NCBI GenBank assembly: GCA_027494015.1
Contig: JAOSJP010000034.1
Span: 62,001-126,000 of the forward strand
Direction: 5' to 3'
DNA: 64,000 bases
Source of the DNA: Anaerolineae bacterium
GTDB taxonomy: Bacteria; Chloroflexota; Anaerolineae; Aggregatilineales; Aggregatilineaceae
Shown here: one piece after another, positions 17,395 through 27,113 of the stretch
Layout: each line of letters begins with the position of its first letter
How positions within the stretch are numbered: the stretch's first letter is position 1
Position numbers and translations under genes: made by a program
The notes under the pieces: generated by a model
The model's input: the letters and a program-made list of their open reading frames with translations, nothing else
What the model was told of the DNA's origin: nothing
Databases searched by the model: none

Positions 17395-18577
17395 ATGAAT
17401 GCTCAGCGTCCCATCCACGTCATGCACATCATCGCCCGGCTGAATGTGGGCGGCCCAGCCGTTCTCGTCACGCTGCTAGCGGCCCATCTGCACCCGCCGG
17501 AGTTCGAGAGCACGCTCGTCTGCGGGCAAATCGGCCCGCACGAGGGCGACATGGCTTACGTGGCCGAAGCGTATGGCATCACGCCGCTGGTTGTGGCGGA
17601 GCTTGGCCGCGAGCTGTCGCCGCTGCGCGACATAGTGACGCTGCTCAAGCTGTGGCGACTGATGCGACGGCTGCGCCCGGACGTGGTACACACGCACACG
17701 GCCAAAGCCGGGTTCGTCGGGCGTTGGGCGGCGTGGCTGGCGCGCGTGCCGGTGCGCGTGCACACCTTTCACGGGCACATCCTGCACGGTTACTTCGGGC
17801 CGCGCAAGACGGCGTTCTTCCGCTGGCTGGAGTGGCTGACCGCCTGCCTGAGCAATTGCCTGATCGCGATCAGCCCCGCCCAGCGCGACGAATTGTCCCG
17901 GGACCTATCGCATCGCCCCCGCCGAGAAGTTCGTCGTTGTTCCGTATGGGCTGGACCTGGAGCCGTACAACAGCGCGCCGCGCCACGCAGGGGCCTTCCG
18001 CGCCGAGTGGAACATCCCGCCAGACGCGCCGCTGGTGGGCATTGTCGGGCGGCTGGTGCCGATCAAAAACCACGCCCTGTTCCTGGCAGCAGCCCGTCGG
18101 GTGCGCGAGCAAATGCCCGGCGCCCACTTCGCCATCATCGGCGATGGGGAGCTGCGCGCGGCGCTTGAAGCGCAGGCGAGCGCGCCCGGCCTGGCCGGCG
18201 CGGTCACGTTCACCGGGTTTCTGCGCGATCTGCTCCCCGTCTACAGCGACCTCGACCTGCTGGTGATCTCGTCGGACAACGAGGGTACGCCGGTCTCGAT
18301 CATCGAGGCGCTGGCGGCGGGCGTGCCCGTCGTCTCGACGGCGGTCGGCGGCGTGTCCGACTTGCTGGAAGGCGGGCGCTATGGCGCGCTCGTCGCGCCC
18401 GGTGACGCGAACGCCCTGGCCGAGGCCATGGTCGCTGCCCTCCGCGCACCGCAGGCGGATCACCAAGACATCCGCCGTGCCATCACCGAGGCGTATGGCA
18501 TCGAGCGGCTGGCCGTCGATCTGGGCGCGTTGTACCGGGCGCTGCTGGCAGAAAAGCGCGGGAGGCCAGCGCGGTGA
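17395..18577 (+). CDS. Second family 4 glycosyltransferase, interrupted by a +1 frameshift
   Basis: The N-terminal half is in one frame from ATG 17395 (MNAQRPIHVMHIIARLNVGG) to about QRDELSRD at 17900. The C-terminal half continues one base later as YRIAPAEKFVVVPYGLDLEP, IVGRLVPIKNHALF, FAIIGDGELRAAL, and ISSDNEGTPVSIIEALAAG (EX7E). One extra base near 17904-17905 explains the break, and the rejoined protein is about 394 residues, normal for GT4. The stop overlaps the start of the next gene, which argues that the gene is functional and the break a sequence error. Confidence 0.85.
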
Positions 18578-20985
18578 TGGCCGCTGGCAAGGGCGCACGG
18601 CGGCGCAACATCGCCCTGGGGGGCAGCCTGGTCGTCCTGCTGATCGCCGTGTATTTTGTCACCTACAGCGGGTATGCCATCAGCCGCGACGAGTGGTTTC
18701 TCTTCGACGCGACCGAAAGCCTGGCCCGGCGCGGCACCCTGGCTCAAAACCTCCAGTTCGACGCCTATCCGCCGCTGGCCCTGGCCGACGCACAGCCCCC
18801 GTCCGTGGACGCTGAGCCGCTGCAGCCGGCGCTGACCGCGCCGCTCTTCCTCATCGCCCAGGCGCTGCCCGGCATCGGCCTGGCGCACACGGTCTGGCTG
18901 TTCAACGTGCTGATTACGGCGCTGACGGCGGGCGTCCTGTACGCCTACGGCCTGGCTCTCGGCTACCGGGCGCGCGCGGCGGCGTTGACGGCGCTGGCCT
19001 TCGGGCTGGGGACTATCGCCTGGCCCTACAGCCGCACCTTCTTCCGCGAGCCGCTCTTCACGCTGCTCGGCCTGCTGAGCGCGTATCTGGTGCTGCGCAT
19101 CCGCCAGCGGCTCACCGCCGGTCGCCCGGCGTTGGGCGTGGCCACGCTCAGCGCCCTGGTGATCGGAGCAACGCTGCTGGCTAAGGAGGCGGCGCTGCTA
19201 TTCTTGCCAGCAGTCATCATCGAGGCGCTTCCCGCGCACCTGGGCCGGCTGAAGCCAACCTGGCGCTGGGCTGGCGCGCTGGCAACATTGGCGCTGATCA
19301 CCGGACTGCTGGCACTGATAGCCCTCAACGCCGACACGCTGTTCGGTCTGCCCAACCGCTACGCCTTCGTAGCGCGGGCGCAGCAGGCGCGCGACAACCT
19401 GACGGAGATCACCGAGGGCGTGCGCGGCTACCTCTTCAGCCCGGCGCGCAGCCTGTGGCTCTTCTCCCCGGCGCTGATTCCCGGCCTGGCCGGGGCGGTA
19501 ATGCTGATGCGCGCGCGGCGCTGGCGACAGGTTGCCGTGCCGTTGGTGGCGCTGGTCGCCTTCGTGGTGGGCTATTCGGCTGTGCGCGGGGCCGAGCAGT
19601 GGTACGGCGGGCGGGGCTGGGGGCCGCGCTACATGGTGCCGCTGACGCCGTTCCTGGCGCTGTGGCTGCTGCCGGTCTTCACCCGCGCGCTGACGCCGCG
19701 CGCGGCGCGCTGGGCGCGGCTGGGTATGGCGCTGTTCCTCCTGGCGGGAATCGGCGTGCAACTGCTCGGCAGCCTGGTGCCCATTGACGCCTATTACGAG
19801 TTACTCGCCGGGCAAAGCCCGCCGATCATCCCCTGGAACGAAGGGACGTGGTCGCTGCGCTGGTCGCCGGTCTACATCTCGGCGACGCTGCTCGGTGACG
19901 TGACGCTCGACGTGGCCTGGCAGCACGCCATCGGCGACGCCTGGCTGCTGCCCGTGCTCAGCGCGGCTCTGGCGGGCGCTGCGGCTGGCTGGGCGTGGCA
20001 CTGGCTGCGCCGCCCCGCTGCGTCACGCCGCCGCCTGTGGCTGACTGCCGCGTCGCTCGGCCTGGGCACGGTCCTGGCGCTGGGCGGAGGGCTGGCGGCT
20101 GTACGCCTCGATCCGCGCTATTCCGGCGAATATCCCCCGGCGCGCGCGCTGCTGGCCGCGCTGGACGGTCAGCTTCGATCCGGCGATGTGATCGTCCTCG
20201 ACAACAACCGCTACACGCCGTTTTTCATGAATTACTACAAGCGGGCGGCGCCCATTGTCTACACCCTGCCCCACGCGCCCGGCGAGCGCTCCAGCCCGGA
20301 GCAAGCGCCCGAAGTGGTCTCGGTCAATCCCGACGAGCTGATCCATCTGTCGTCGGCGCTGATCTTCGGCGACCTGGCGCGGCAGCACGAGCGCTTGTGG
20401 CTGGTGCTGGAAAGCAGCCGCTTCGTGCCCTGGTCGGTGCGCCCGTATGAGCAATACCTGGCGCGGCACTACTTCCCGATCCGCGAAGTCGCGCCGAGCG
20501 ATCTGGCCCGCGCCGTGTTGTACGACCTGACCCCCGCCCCACCGCCCACCGCGCCCGCCTGGCCGGACACACCAGTCGGCGCAGTGTTCGGCGACGCGCT
20601 GCGACTCGTCGGCGCAGACCTGCCCGCAGGCGGGGAAGCGCTCGCCGGGGAGCCGCTGGCCGTGTCGCTGCTGTGGGAAGCCACTGGCCCCATCGAGCGC
20701 GACTACACGGTGGCGGTGCTCGTGATGTCCGCGCAGGGCAAGTTGATCGCCCAGCGCGATGCGCTGCCGGTTGGGGGGTTCGCGCCGATGTCCGGCTGGC
20801 CGCCGGGCGCGCTGATCCGCGACAATCACGGCCTGGAGCTTCCTGCTGGCCTGCCGCCCGGCGAATACGAGCTATGGGTCGTCGTATACTGGTGGCAGAC
20901 CCCTGGCGAGCGCCTGCCTGTGACGAGCAGCGCCGCTCTTGCGCCAGGCGATCACGCGCTGGTTGCCACCCTCACCGTGCGTTGA
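18574..20985 (+). CDS. Large polytopic membrane protein, glycosyltransferase 39/ArnT-like, with C-terminal beta-domain
   Basis: 803 residues, starting at GTG 18574 or ATG 18577. The first helix is near residues 11-28, followed by the acidic exoplasmic loop SRDEWFLFDATESLARRG typical of GT-C enzymes, then roughly ten more helices to about residue 520. A soluble region follows, containing LDNNRYTPFFMNYY. The last 130 residues look like a beta-sandwich (VSLLWEATGPIERDYTVAVL, then PPGEYELWVVVYWW) that recurs in the protein at 50229. GT-C enzymes use polyprenyl-linked sugars outside the membrane, which fits the WecA-type gene upstream. Enzyme activity is inferred. Confidence 0.7.
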   Translation: MMAAGKGARRRNIALGGSLVVLLIAVYFVTYSGYAISRDEWFLFDATESLARRGTLAQNLQFDAYPPLALADAQPPSVDAEPLQPALTAPLFLIAQALPGIGLAHTVWLFNVLITALTAGVLYAYGLALGYRARAAALTALAFGLGTIAWPYSRTFFREPLFTLLGLLSAYLVLRIRQRLTAGRPALGVATLSALVIGATLLAKEAALLFLPAVIIEALPAHLGRLKPTWRWAGALATLALITGLLALIALNADTLFGLPNRYAFVARAQQARDNLTEITEGVRGYLFSPARSLWLFSPALIPGLAGAVMLMRARRWRQVAVPLVALVAFVVGYSAVRGAEQWYGGRGWGPRYMVPLTPFLALWLLPVFTRALTPRAARWARLGMALFLLAGIGVQLLGSLVPIDAYYELLAGQSPPIIPWNEGTWSLRWSPVYISATLLGDVTLDVAWQHAIGDAWLLPVLSAALAGAAAGWAWHWLRRPAASRRRLWLTAASLGLGTVLALGGGLAAVRLDPRYSGEYPPARALLAALDGQLRSGDVIVLDNNRYTPFFMNYYKRAAPIVYTLPHAPGERSSPEQAPEVVSVNPDELIHLSSALIFGDLARQHERLWLVLESSRFVPWSVRPYEQYLARHYFPIREVAPSDLARAVLYDLTPAPPPTAPAWPDTPVGAVFGDALRLVGADLPAGGEALAGEPLAVSLLWEATGPIERDYTVAVLVMSAQGKLIAQRDALPVGGFAPMSGWPPGALIRDNHGLELPAGLPPGEYELWVVVYWWQTPGERLPVTSSAALAPGDHALVATLTVR

Positions 20986-21105
20986 TCGGCCCCCAGACGC
21001 CAGCCGGCGATCACTTGCGAAGCGCAGGCGAAGCGACTATAAACATGTCAGGGAATTGTCAGGAACTGTGGGGGGTTCCTCGACATTTGAGGGGAGTGAA
21101 CACGG

Positions 21106-21483
21106 ATGAGCCTGGGCCTGGATAATCCACGCGGCACCGAGCCGACGCTCGAAGACCTGATGCAGATGGGCATGCAGGCGGCGCGTCAGGGCAACCGGCC
21201 CAACGCTCGCCTGTTCTTCCAGCAGGTGCTCGATGCTGATAAGCACAACGAACGCGCCTGGTTGTGGATGGCTTCCGTCGCGGAGACGCAGGAAGAGCGC
21301 ATCCGCTTTCTCAAGACGGTGCTGCGCATCAACCCCAACAACAGCGTCGCCCGCGAGGAACTGGAGCGTATGCGCCGCCGCCGAGAGACCAGCAACACTC
21401 TGGTGCTACGGTATGGTCTCATCGGCCTGGCGCTGGCTGTGGTACTCTTCTTCATCGTCGTCCTGCTGCTCCTCGCTCTCTAG
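21106..21483 (+). CDS. Small TPR protein with C-terminal membrane anchor (paralogue 1 of 4)
   Basis: 125 residues from ATG 21106 with GAGGGGAG about 10 bp upstream. Residues 10-85 form about two TPR-like helical pairs (LEDLMQMGMQAARQGNRPNA, NERAWLWMASVAETQEERIR, INPNNSVAREEL). A single transmembrane helix near 100-124 ends the protein. The same TPR block opens the proteins at 22466, 24025 and 25594. It is probably a membrane-tethered protein-interaction module; no enzymatic motif is present. Confidence 0.75.
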   Translation: MSLGLDNPRGTEPTLEDLMQMGMQAARQGNRPNARLFFQQVLDADKHNERAWLWMASVAETQEERIRFLKTVLRINPNNSVAREELERMRRRRETSNTLVLRYGLIGLALAVVLFFIVVLLLLAL

Positions 21484-21490
21484 GCCGGGT

Positions 21491-21895
21491 GCCTCCTCCA
21501 ACCTGGATTCTTCCAGGGCATCACCGCAGAGGCGCGGAAAGCGCAGAAAAAGACGAAGTCTCTTCATAGGTCTCCTCAGTATCCTCCTCTGCGTCCTCTG
21601 CGCCTCTGTGGTCCAATGAGGTCCCGCCCCCAGCCGGATGCCAGGCCCACGAACAACCTGTCGCCGTGGTGCGTGCAAAACCTGTCAGGTAGGGGTCTCC
21701 CTGGGTTCTGGCCCAGGGCATCAACCGCAGGAGGCGCGGAAAGCGCAGAGAAAGGCGAAGACCCCTCATAAGTCTCCTCAGCATCCTCCTCTGCGTCCTC
21801 TGCGTCCTCTGCGGTTCAATGAGTCCCGCCCCCAGCCGGATGCCAGGCCCACGAACAACCTGTCGCCGGGTGCGTGCAAAACCTGTCAGGTAGGG
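21491..21895. repeat. Two tandem copies of a roughly 200-bp repeat
   Basis: The segment 21491-21697 is repeated at 21703-21895. Shared landmarks are GGCATCA.CCGCAG, GCGGAAAGCGCAG, CTCCTCTGCGTCCTCTGC, CCGCCCCCAGCCGGATGCCA, GGCCCACGAACAACCTGTCG and GTGCGTGCAAAACCTGTCAG. The GCGGAAAGCGCAGA and TCTGCG parts can pair with each other. Each copy ends in the terminal motif of the main dispersed repeat, so two families are interleaved here. Confidence 0.75.
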
Positions 21896-21990
21896 GCGCT
21901 GCTCTGCTGCGCTCTGGTTGACCTCACCCCCGCTCGGCGCTGGCGCGCCTCGCCGCCCCCTCTCCGTCACGGCTATACATTACCCACATC
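21870..21990. repeat. Dispersed palindromic repeat, copy 5 (truncated)
   Basis: Starts with GGGTGCGTGCAAAACCTGTC and the GGGGCGCTGCTCTGCTGCGC arm. It runs into the CCCTCTCCGTCA core near 21957 and then stops: the second half of the palindrome is missing and unrelated sequence (GGCTATACATTACCC) follows. Confidence 0.7.
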
Positions 21991-22068
21991 TTGAGCCGTG
22001 CCTGCTCCCCATCCTCGGCCCTTCCCCCACGAGGGATGCTGTTGGCGAGCCAGGCACGCGCCGGTTTC

Positions 22069-22098
22069 GTAGGGGCGGGTTTGCAAACCCGCCCCTAC
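22069..22098. repeat. 30-bp perfect palindrome, copy 1
   Basis: Each arm reads GTAGGGGCGGGTTTG, meeting at the TTTGCAAA centre. Related copies occur at 57910-57939 and 60695-60724. The rest of the gap (21991-22465) holds C-rich sequence such as CCCCTCCAGCTAGGGGAAGG and shows no gene. Confidence 0.85.
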
Positions 22099-22465
22099 AA
22101 AAACGCTTTAATCGGCGGGGGTTCAAAGAAGTGCGCTGCACTACACCCAAGGGGGCCGTTCGCCCCCAGTATCACGAGGGAGAAAGGGAGAATGCTCGCG
22201 AAGACCTGCTCCTTCCATCCCCCCCTCCAGCTAGGGGAAGGGGCTGGGGAGGGGGCCTTCGGCAATCGCTGACAACTCGTTCGCGGACCCCCGGATGCTC
22301 TCTCTGGCCTTGCGCGCCAGACCAGGATAAGATTACCGGCAATGATGGGTTGCCGCCGCGCCCCACCCCGCCCCCATCCTGGACGGGCAAGCGGCAGAAG
22401 CGTGCACGCGCGGGACGCTCGAGCTGCCCGCCATTGCGCAGCGACCAGTTGCGCGAGGAAGAGGG

Positions 22466-23998
22466 ATGTTGCTCAACGACGATATCTCAACCCTGCTGCG
22501 CACCGCCATCGAGGCCGCGCGCAGTGGCGACCAGGGTGCCGCGCGCGAGACCCTGCGCCAGGTCATCGCGCGGGACCCCGATAACGAGGCGGCCTGGCTC
22601 TGGCTGGTCACCGTCGCAGACTCCGATGAAGAGCGTCTGCGAAGTCTGCGCCGTGTGCTGGCCATCAACCCGCGCAATGAGCGCGCCCGCCAGGCGTTGC
22701 AGCGTCTGGAACAACAGTTGCGGGCCACCCCCTCCAGAACACAGACGCGCCGTTCCGCTCCGCCCCTGGACTCTGAACGGGCGGCATTGCTCAGCGCGCC
22801 CCGGCGAAGGCGCGGCCTTCCTCGCTGGGCATTCTGGACGCTCGCCCTGATCGCGGTAGGACTGCTGGCTGCTGGCCTGGCCCTGCTGTACTTCGACAGG
22901 CAGGGGGATGGCGACGCGCCGCCTCCCCCGCCGACGCAACAACGCCCCACCCAGTCCGCCGCCCAGGTGGGGAGCTACGTCTCGCCGACGCCCGTCGGTG
23001 GCGTCCTGCGCACGCTGCCCCCGCGCGAGACGCTCCCGCCCACCTGGACGCCAACCGCCACCTGGACACCCTCACCAACTCCTACGCCGTCGCCCACGCC
23101 GCCGCCGCTGTCTGACTATGAGATGCTGGTGTCGGCGCTGCGCGGCGGGCGCGGTTGGGCGCTCTATGCGCTGACTGCCGACGGCTCGGACGAAAGGGCG
23201 CTGACCTTCACGCTGCCACCCGACCCCGACGCCGCATTGAGCCTGGTGGAGGTCTACGACGCGGCCTACTCGCCGGATGGCCGGCAGATCGCGTTCACGG
23301 CCCGCCTGTCGCAGTCGCGGCTGGAAGGCGGGACAGCGATCAGCGAGGAGTTCGAGGAGCTGTTCGTCGCGCCGTCTGGCGGGGGCACCATGCGCCGCCT
23401 GACGACGTTCGCCGCACCCCGTGTGGCGGACGCCGCCTGGTCACCGGATGGGCAGACCATCGCCTGCGCGGCCAATCCAGACGGCGCTCTCACCCTCTTC
23501 CTCGTCTCCGTCGAGACGGGCAGTGTTGAGACGCTGACGCCCGGTCCGTCCGAAGACCGCGAACCGGCCTGGTCGCCTGATGGCCGGTGGATCGCCTTCA
23601 CCTCCGACCGCAGCGGACCCGGCGCGACCGAGATCTGGCGCGTGGAGCTGGACAGTGGCGCGCTGAAGCAGCTTACGGACAACATCAACAGCAGCTTCTC
23701 AGCGGCCTGGTCGCCCGATGGGTCTGCGATTGTGTTTCTGTCCGACCGGCGTGGAGCCACCGATCTCTACCTCATGACGGCCAACGGCGACGGCGAGCGC
23801 GGCCTGCTGGTCGCTGACGTGCGCGCCGAGGAGCGCGATCCCGCGTGGTCGCCGGATGGCCGCTGGATTGCGTTCAGCTCCAACCGCGAGCGCTCGATCT
23901 TCGATCTGTACGTCGTCCGGCCAGACGGAAGCGAGCTTCAGCGCATCCTTTCCGGCGACAGCGACACACGCTATGTGGCGTGGCACCCAGGGGACTAG
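22466..23998 (+). CDS. TPR-TM-PT linker-PD40 beta-propeller protein (paralogue 2 of 4)
   Basis: 510 residues. Domains in order: TPR-like block (residues 1-88, AAWLWLVTVADSDEERLRSL), basic stretch, one transmembrane helix (about 118-140), a Pro/Thr-rich linker with PTWTPTATWTPSPTPTPSPTP (about 185-215), then about five TolB/PD40 blades marked by repeated AWSPDGRWIAFTS. It should sit in the membrane with the TPRs inside and the propeller outside. PD40 propellers usually bind proteins or peptides. Its neighbour at 24025 has the same layout, and the two probably arose by duplication. Confidence 0.82.
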   Translation: MLLNDDISTLLRTAIEAARSGDQGAARETLRQVIARDPDNEAAWLWLVTVADSDEERLRSLRRVLAINPRNERARQALQRLEQQLRATPSRTQTRRSAPPLDSERAALLSAPRRRRGLPRWAFWTLALIAVGLLAAGLALLYFDRQGDGDAPPPPPTQQRPTQSAAQVGSYVSPTPVGGVLRTLPPRETLPPTWTPTATWTPSPTPTPSPTPPPLSDYEMLVSALRGGRGWALYALTADGSDERALTFTLPPDPDAALSLVEVYDAAYSPDGRQIAFTARLSQSRLEGGTAISEEFEELFVAPSGGGTMRRLTTFAAPRVADAAWSPDGQTIACAANPDGALTLFLVSVETGSVETLTPGPSEDREPAWSPDGRWIAFTSDRSGPGATEIWRVELDSGALKQLTDNINSSFSAAWSPDGSAIVFLSDRRGATDLYLMTANGDGERGLLVADVRAEERDPAWSPDGRWIAFSSNRERSIFDLYVVRPDGSELQRILSGDSDTRYVAWHPGD

Positions 23999-24024
23999 TA
24001 GAGGCGGCGGCACAGGGGGGTACT

Positions 24025-25524
24025 ATGAGCGGGCAGGAACCCGATTCTCAGCTTGACGATCTGCTGCGGCAGGGCATTGACGCGGCGCGCGCGGGCAACA
24101 AGGCTGTCGCGCGGGCCTTGCTCGAACAGGTCGTTGCGCTTGACCCGCAGCACGAAAAGGGCTGGTTCTGGCTGGCCGCGGTCACCGACGATCTGCACGA
24201 AAAGCGCATCTGTCTCAGCAACGTCATTGTCATCAATCCCGACAATGCGCGCGCTCAGAACTTGCTGGCCCGCCTGGAAGGTGCACCACTCGAATCGGCA
24301 GCGCCCGCCGGGCAGCCCGGTTCCGTTGAAGGGCGCGGACGCCGCAATCTGGTGATCGGCGCGGGCGTGCTGGGCGCGCTGCTCCTGGTGATCCTGCTGG
24401 TGATCGCGCTGGGCGGCGATGGTGATAAGACTGGGCCACCGTCTGCGACGGGCAGCGGCGCGGTCGCCGGCCCGAAGCCGACAGAGAGCGGCGGCTCCCC
24501 CGCCCCTGGAACGATGCCGCTCTCCACCGCCGCGACTCAGCCGACTCGCACGGTCACGCCCCCGCCCGCCACCTGGACGCCGGTGCCCAGCAAGACCCCC
24601 ATCCCGGAGATACCGCCGACGCTCTTCCCGCCGCCGCCCGCTGCCTTGACCGGTCATATCCTCATGCGCTCCGGGCAGACGCCCGGCGACCCCAACAACC
24701 AGCCGATTGTCCTGATCAGGCCGGACGGCAGCAGCCCGCGCACGCTCACGGCCCCGAATACGCGCGGGCACGCGCCCGCCCTGTCGCCCGACGGGAGTCA
24801 GTACGCCTACATTCGTTACGCGCCGGGCACGCGCGAGTTCCTCCTGCAGATTGACAACCTGCAAGGCACCGATCCCCGCCTGGCGAGCAGCTATTGGACG
24901 GGCAATCCTGCGCTCCAGAAGCAGGAGTCGCCCGCCTGGTCGCCCGATGGTCAGTGGATCGCCTTCACAGCGCAAGGGCTGGGCGCGGCAACCACGGACC
25001 TCTTCCGGGTGGCCATCGTAGACCGGCAAGGCGACCCGGCCCAATTGGAGCGCCTGACCAAAGACGATGCCAGCGAAAGCTGGCCGGTCTACTCGCCTGA
25101 TGGGACGCGCATTGTCTACGCCGCCGACCTGAGCCTGACGACTCTGGGCGGGGCCACCGATCTGCGCATCCTCGACCTGACCACCCGGCAGATCGTTACC
25201 CTGACCACCAACGGCGCTTCTCTCACCGAGGCCGCCCCGGATTGGTCGCCCGATGGTGAGACCATCATCTTCCACGCCATCGCTGCCGGAAACACCGCCG
25301 CCGACATCTATCGCATTCCAGCGGCGGGGGGCGCGCCGGAGCCGCTCATCATCTCCGATGCCGATGACATCCAGCCGCGCTTTTCACCGGACGGGCGCTT
25401 CATCGTCTTCTCCTCCAACCGCACCGGCAACTGGGACGTGTTCGTCTACGAGGTGGAGACCGAGGCGCTCTACCAGGTCACCTACACGCCGCATACCGAC
25501 GTGGCAAATGACTGGGGCCGTTAG
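24025..25524 (+). CDS. TPR-TM-PT linker-PD40 beta-propeller protein (paralogue 3 of 4)
   Basis: 499 residues from ATG 24025 (MSGQEPDSQLDDLLRQG). The frame is open further upstream, but that part overlaps the previous gene, and GGGGGG lies before this ATG. Domains: TPR block (8-85, KGWFWLAAVTDDLHEKRICL), transmembrane helix (about 109-131), Pro/Thr linker ending PPPPAAL, and about five PD40 blades (SPDGSQYAYIRY, AWSPDGQWIAFTA, YSPDGTRIVYAA, WSPDGETIIFHA, RFSPDGRFIVFSS). Layout matches the gene 27 bp upstream. The role is unknown; a surface sensor or envelope scaffold is plausible. Confidence 0.82.
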   Translation: MSGQEPDSQLDDLLRQGIDAARAGNKAVARALLEQVVALDPQHEKGWFWLAAVTDDLHEKRICLSNVIVINPDNARAQNLLARLEGAPLESAAPAGQPGSVEGRGRRNLVIGAGVLGALLLVILLVIALGGDGDKTGPPSATGSGAVAGPKPTESGGSPAPGTMPLSTAATQPTRTVTPPPATWTPVPSKTPIPEIPPTLFPPPPAALTGHILMRSGQTPGDPNNQPIVLIRPDGSSPRTLTAPNTRGHAPALSPDGSQYAYIRYAPGTREFLLQIDNLQGTDPRLASSYWTGNPALQKQESPAWSPDGQWIAFTAQGLGAATTDLFRVAIVDRQGDPAQLERLTKDDASESWPVYSPDGTRIVYAADLSLTTLGGATDLRILDLTTRQIVTLTTNGASLTEAAPDWSPDGETIIFHAIAAGNTAADIYRIPAAGGAPEPLIISDADDIQPRFSPDGRFIVFSSNRTGNWDVFVYEVETEALYQVTYTPHTDVANDWGR

Positions 25525-25538
25525 GCGCGCGGACGTGA

Positions 25539-25544
25539 TACAAT
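25539..25544 (+). promoter_or_regulatory. Extended -10 promoter of the fourth TPR gene
   Basis: TGATACAAT gives a TACAAT -10 box at 25539-25544 with a TGN extension; no convincing -35 box is seen. It lies about 50 bp before the ATG at 25594. Confidence 0.4.
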
Positions 25545-25593
25545 GGGGGGAGCAGCATAGCAACGCAGCGCGCCATCACCAGGGGGGAACGCG

Positions 25594-26001
25594 ATGGGCA
25601 TTTCGTCAGATCTTCTGAATGCGCCCAGAGAATTCTTGCAGTTGTTCAAAGAGGGGAAAGAAGCAGCCAAGCGCGGCGACCGGGCCAGGGCGCATGAGCT
25701 TTTTCGCCGCGCCGTCGAGGTTGATCCCTATCACGAGCAAGTCTGGCTGTGGCTGGCGAGCGTTGTGGACGCTGACGATGACCGCCGCGTATGTTTCGAG
25801 AATGTGCTCGCGCTGAACCCGTCGCATCCCACAGCGCGGCAGCAGCTTGCCCTGCTCGCCGAGCAACAGCTTCAGCGAGCGCTGCCCACAGCAGCACAGC
25901 CTCGCAAGCGGCTGTCGCTCCGCCGCAGGCTGTTTCGCGCTGTGCTCATTCTGCTGGTCGCGGCAGCCGTTTCGCTGGCGATCATCGCCCTGCGCCTGTG
26001 A
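25594..26001 (+). CDS. Small TPR protein with C-terminal membrane anchor (paralogue 4 of 4)
   Basis: 135 residues from ATG 25594 with GGGGGGAA upstream. The TPR block is EGKEAAKRGDRARAHELF, EQVWLWLASVVDADDDRRVC and NPSHPTARQQLA. A basic patch (KRLSLRRR) precedes a single C-terminal helix. It mirrors the protein at 21106: both are TPR plus tail anchor with no propeller. It ends 17 bp from the convergent response regulator gene. Confidence 0.75.
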   Translation: MGISSDLLNAPREFLQLFKEGKEAAKRGDRARAHELFRRAVEVDPYHEQVWLWLASVVDADDDRRVCFENVLALNPSHPTARQQLALLAEQQLQRALPTAAQPRKRLSLRRRLFRAVLILLVAAAVSLAIIALRL

Positions 26002-26017
26002 GCAAGCGGGTCAGACC

Positions 26018-26704
26018 TCACACGTCGTTGAAGCGGTATCCTACCCCGCGCGATGTCAGGATATAGGCGGGCTGCTGCGGGTCCTTCTCGATCTTCTGGC
26101 GCAGATAGTGAACATACAGCTTCAGGCTGTCAATCGCGTCACCGTACTCTGGCCCCCATGCCTCGCGCACTAGCTCCGTGCGATCCAGCACGCGCCCGGC
26201 GTTGCGCGCCAGGACGCCGAGCAGGTTGAATTCCTTCGGCGTCAGGTGCACGGGCCTGCCACGCACGCGCACTTCGCGGCTGATGAAGTTGATGCGCACG
26301 TTGCCGCCGTCGAAGACCAGCTCCTCAGACATAACAGGCTTGGGCACGCGCCGCAGGTGAGCCTTGATCCGGGCGACCAGAGCATCATTGTCGTAGGGCT
26401 TGGTGATGTAATCGTCCGCGCCCAGGTCCAGCCCGCGCACAAGATCGCGCGTGTCGTCTTTGGCCGTCAGGAACAGAATCGGCACGTCCGACAGCTCGCG
26501 CAGGCGGCGGCAGACTTCCCAGCCGTCCATATCCGGCATCATGATGTCCAGCAGGATGAGATCGGGATGGGTGCGATAGGCCGCGCGCAAGCCCTCCTCG
26601 GCGCTGCACGCCTTCACCACCTCGAAGCCGCGCCGCTCCAGCAGAATGCCGATGAGGTCAACGGTCATCTTCTCATCGTCAATCACGAGTATTTTCTCAG
26701 CCAT
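26018..26704 (-). CDS. OmpR/PhoB-type response regulator
   Basis: 228 residues from ATG 26704 (MAEKILVIDDEKM); a longer frame exists, but the receiver domain starts here. All receiver residues are present: the Asp pair in VIDDE, the phospho-accepting Asp in LILLDIMMPDMDG, Thr in FLTAKDD and Lys in YITKPYDND. The C-terminal winged helix follows (LTPKEFNLLGVLARNAGRVL, ending SRGVGYRFNDV). It controls transcription on phosphorylation by a sensor kinase that is not encoded nearby. Confidence 0.93.
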   Translation of the reverse strand: MAEKILVIDDEKMTVDLIGILLERRGFEVVKACSAEEGLRAAYRTHPDLILLDIMMPDMDGWEVCRRLRELSDVPILFLTAKDDTRDLVRGLDLGADDYITKPYDNDALVARIKAHLRRVPKPVMSEELVFDGGNVRINFISREVRVRGRPVHLTPKEFNLLGVLARNAGRVLDRTELVREAWGPEYGDAIDSLKLYVHYLRQKIEKDPQQPAYILTSRGVGYRFNDV

Positions 26705-26764
26705 GATGCGGGCACCCTCTGGCCAGATGCACAAGGCAAGATCAAGCACGCCGACCGGCATTGT

Positions 26765-27110
26765 TAGATTTTTCTAATGCACTCTACCACGCGCTGGATT
26801 CTGGCGCAAGTGAGGCTGAGGGGGCGCGCGCAAGACCCATGCGCATTAAGTTAAGGCATCTGGCGGGAGCGTTCAGGCGAAACGCCCCTCCCCCTGGCCC
26901 CCTTCCCGGCAAAGCCAGGGAGGGGGAAAGCGCCGCGCGCGGCGAGCCAGGTCCCCCTCTCTAGCTCGGCTGGAGAGGGGGAGGCAGGGGGAGAGGCAGC
27001 TTAGCTTAATGCCTATGCACGCAAAACCTGTCAGGCAGAAATGAACAGACTTCCGAAGTTTTGGAAACTTCGGAAGTCTCTCCTCTCCGCGCAGACGCCT
27101 GGCGTCCTGG
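26765..27110. repeat. Non-coding region with repeat remnants
   Basis: No gene is supportable here. 26880-27000 holds C-rich/G-rich complementary blocks (CCCTCCCCCTGGCCCCC with GGGAGGGGGAAAG, and CCCCCTCTCTAG with GGAGAGGGGGAGG). 27018-27034 has the GCACGCAAAACCTGTCAGG terminal motif of the dispersed repeat. 27045-27081 is an inverted repeat of GACTTCCGAAGTTTT and AAACTTCGGAAGTC, the same palindrome used as variant core in copies 3 and 4. Confidence 0.6.
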
Positions 27111-27113
27111 ACT

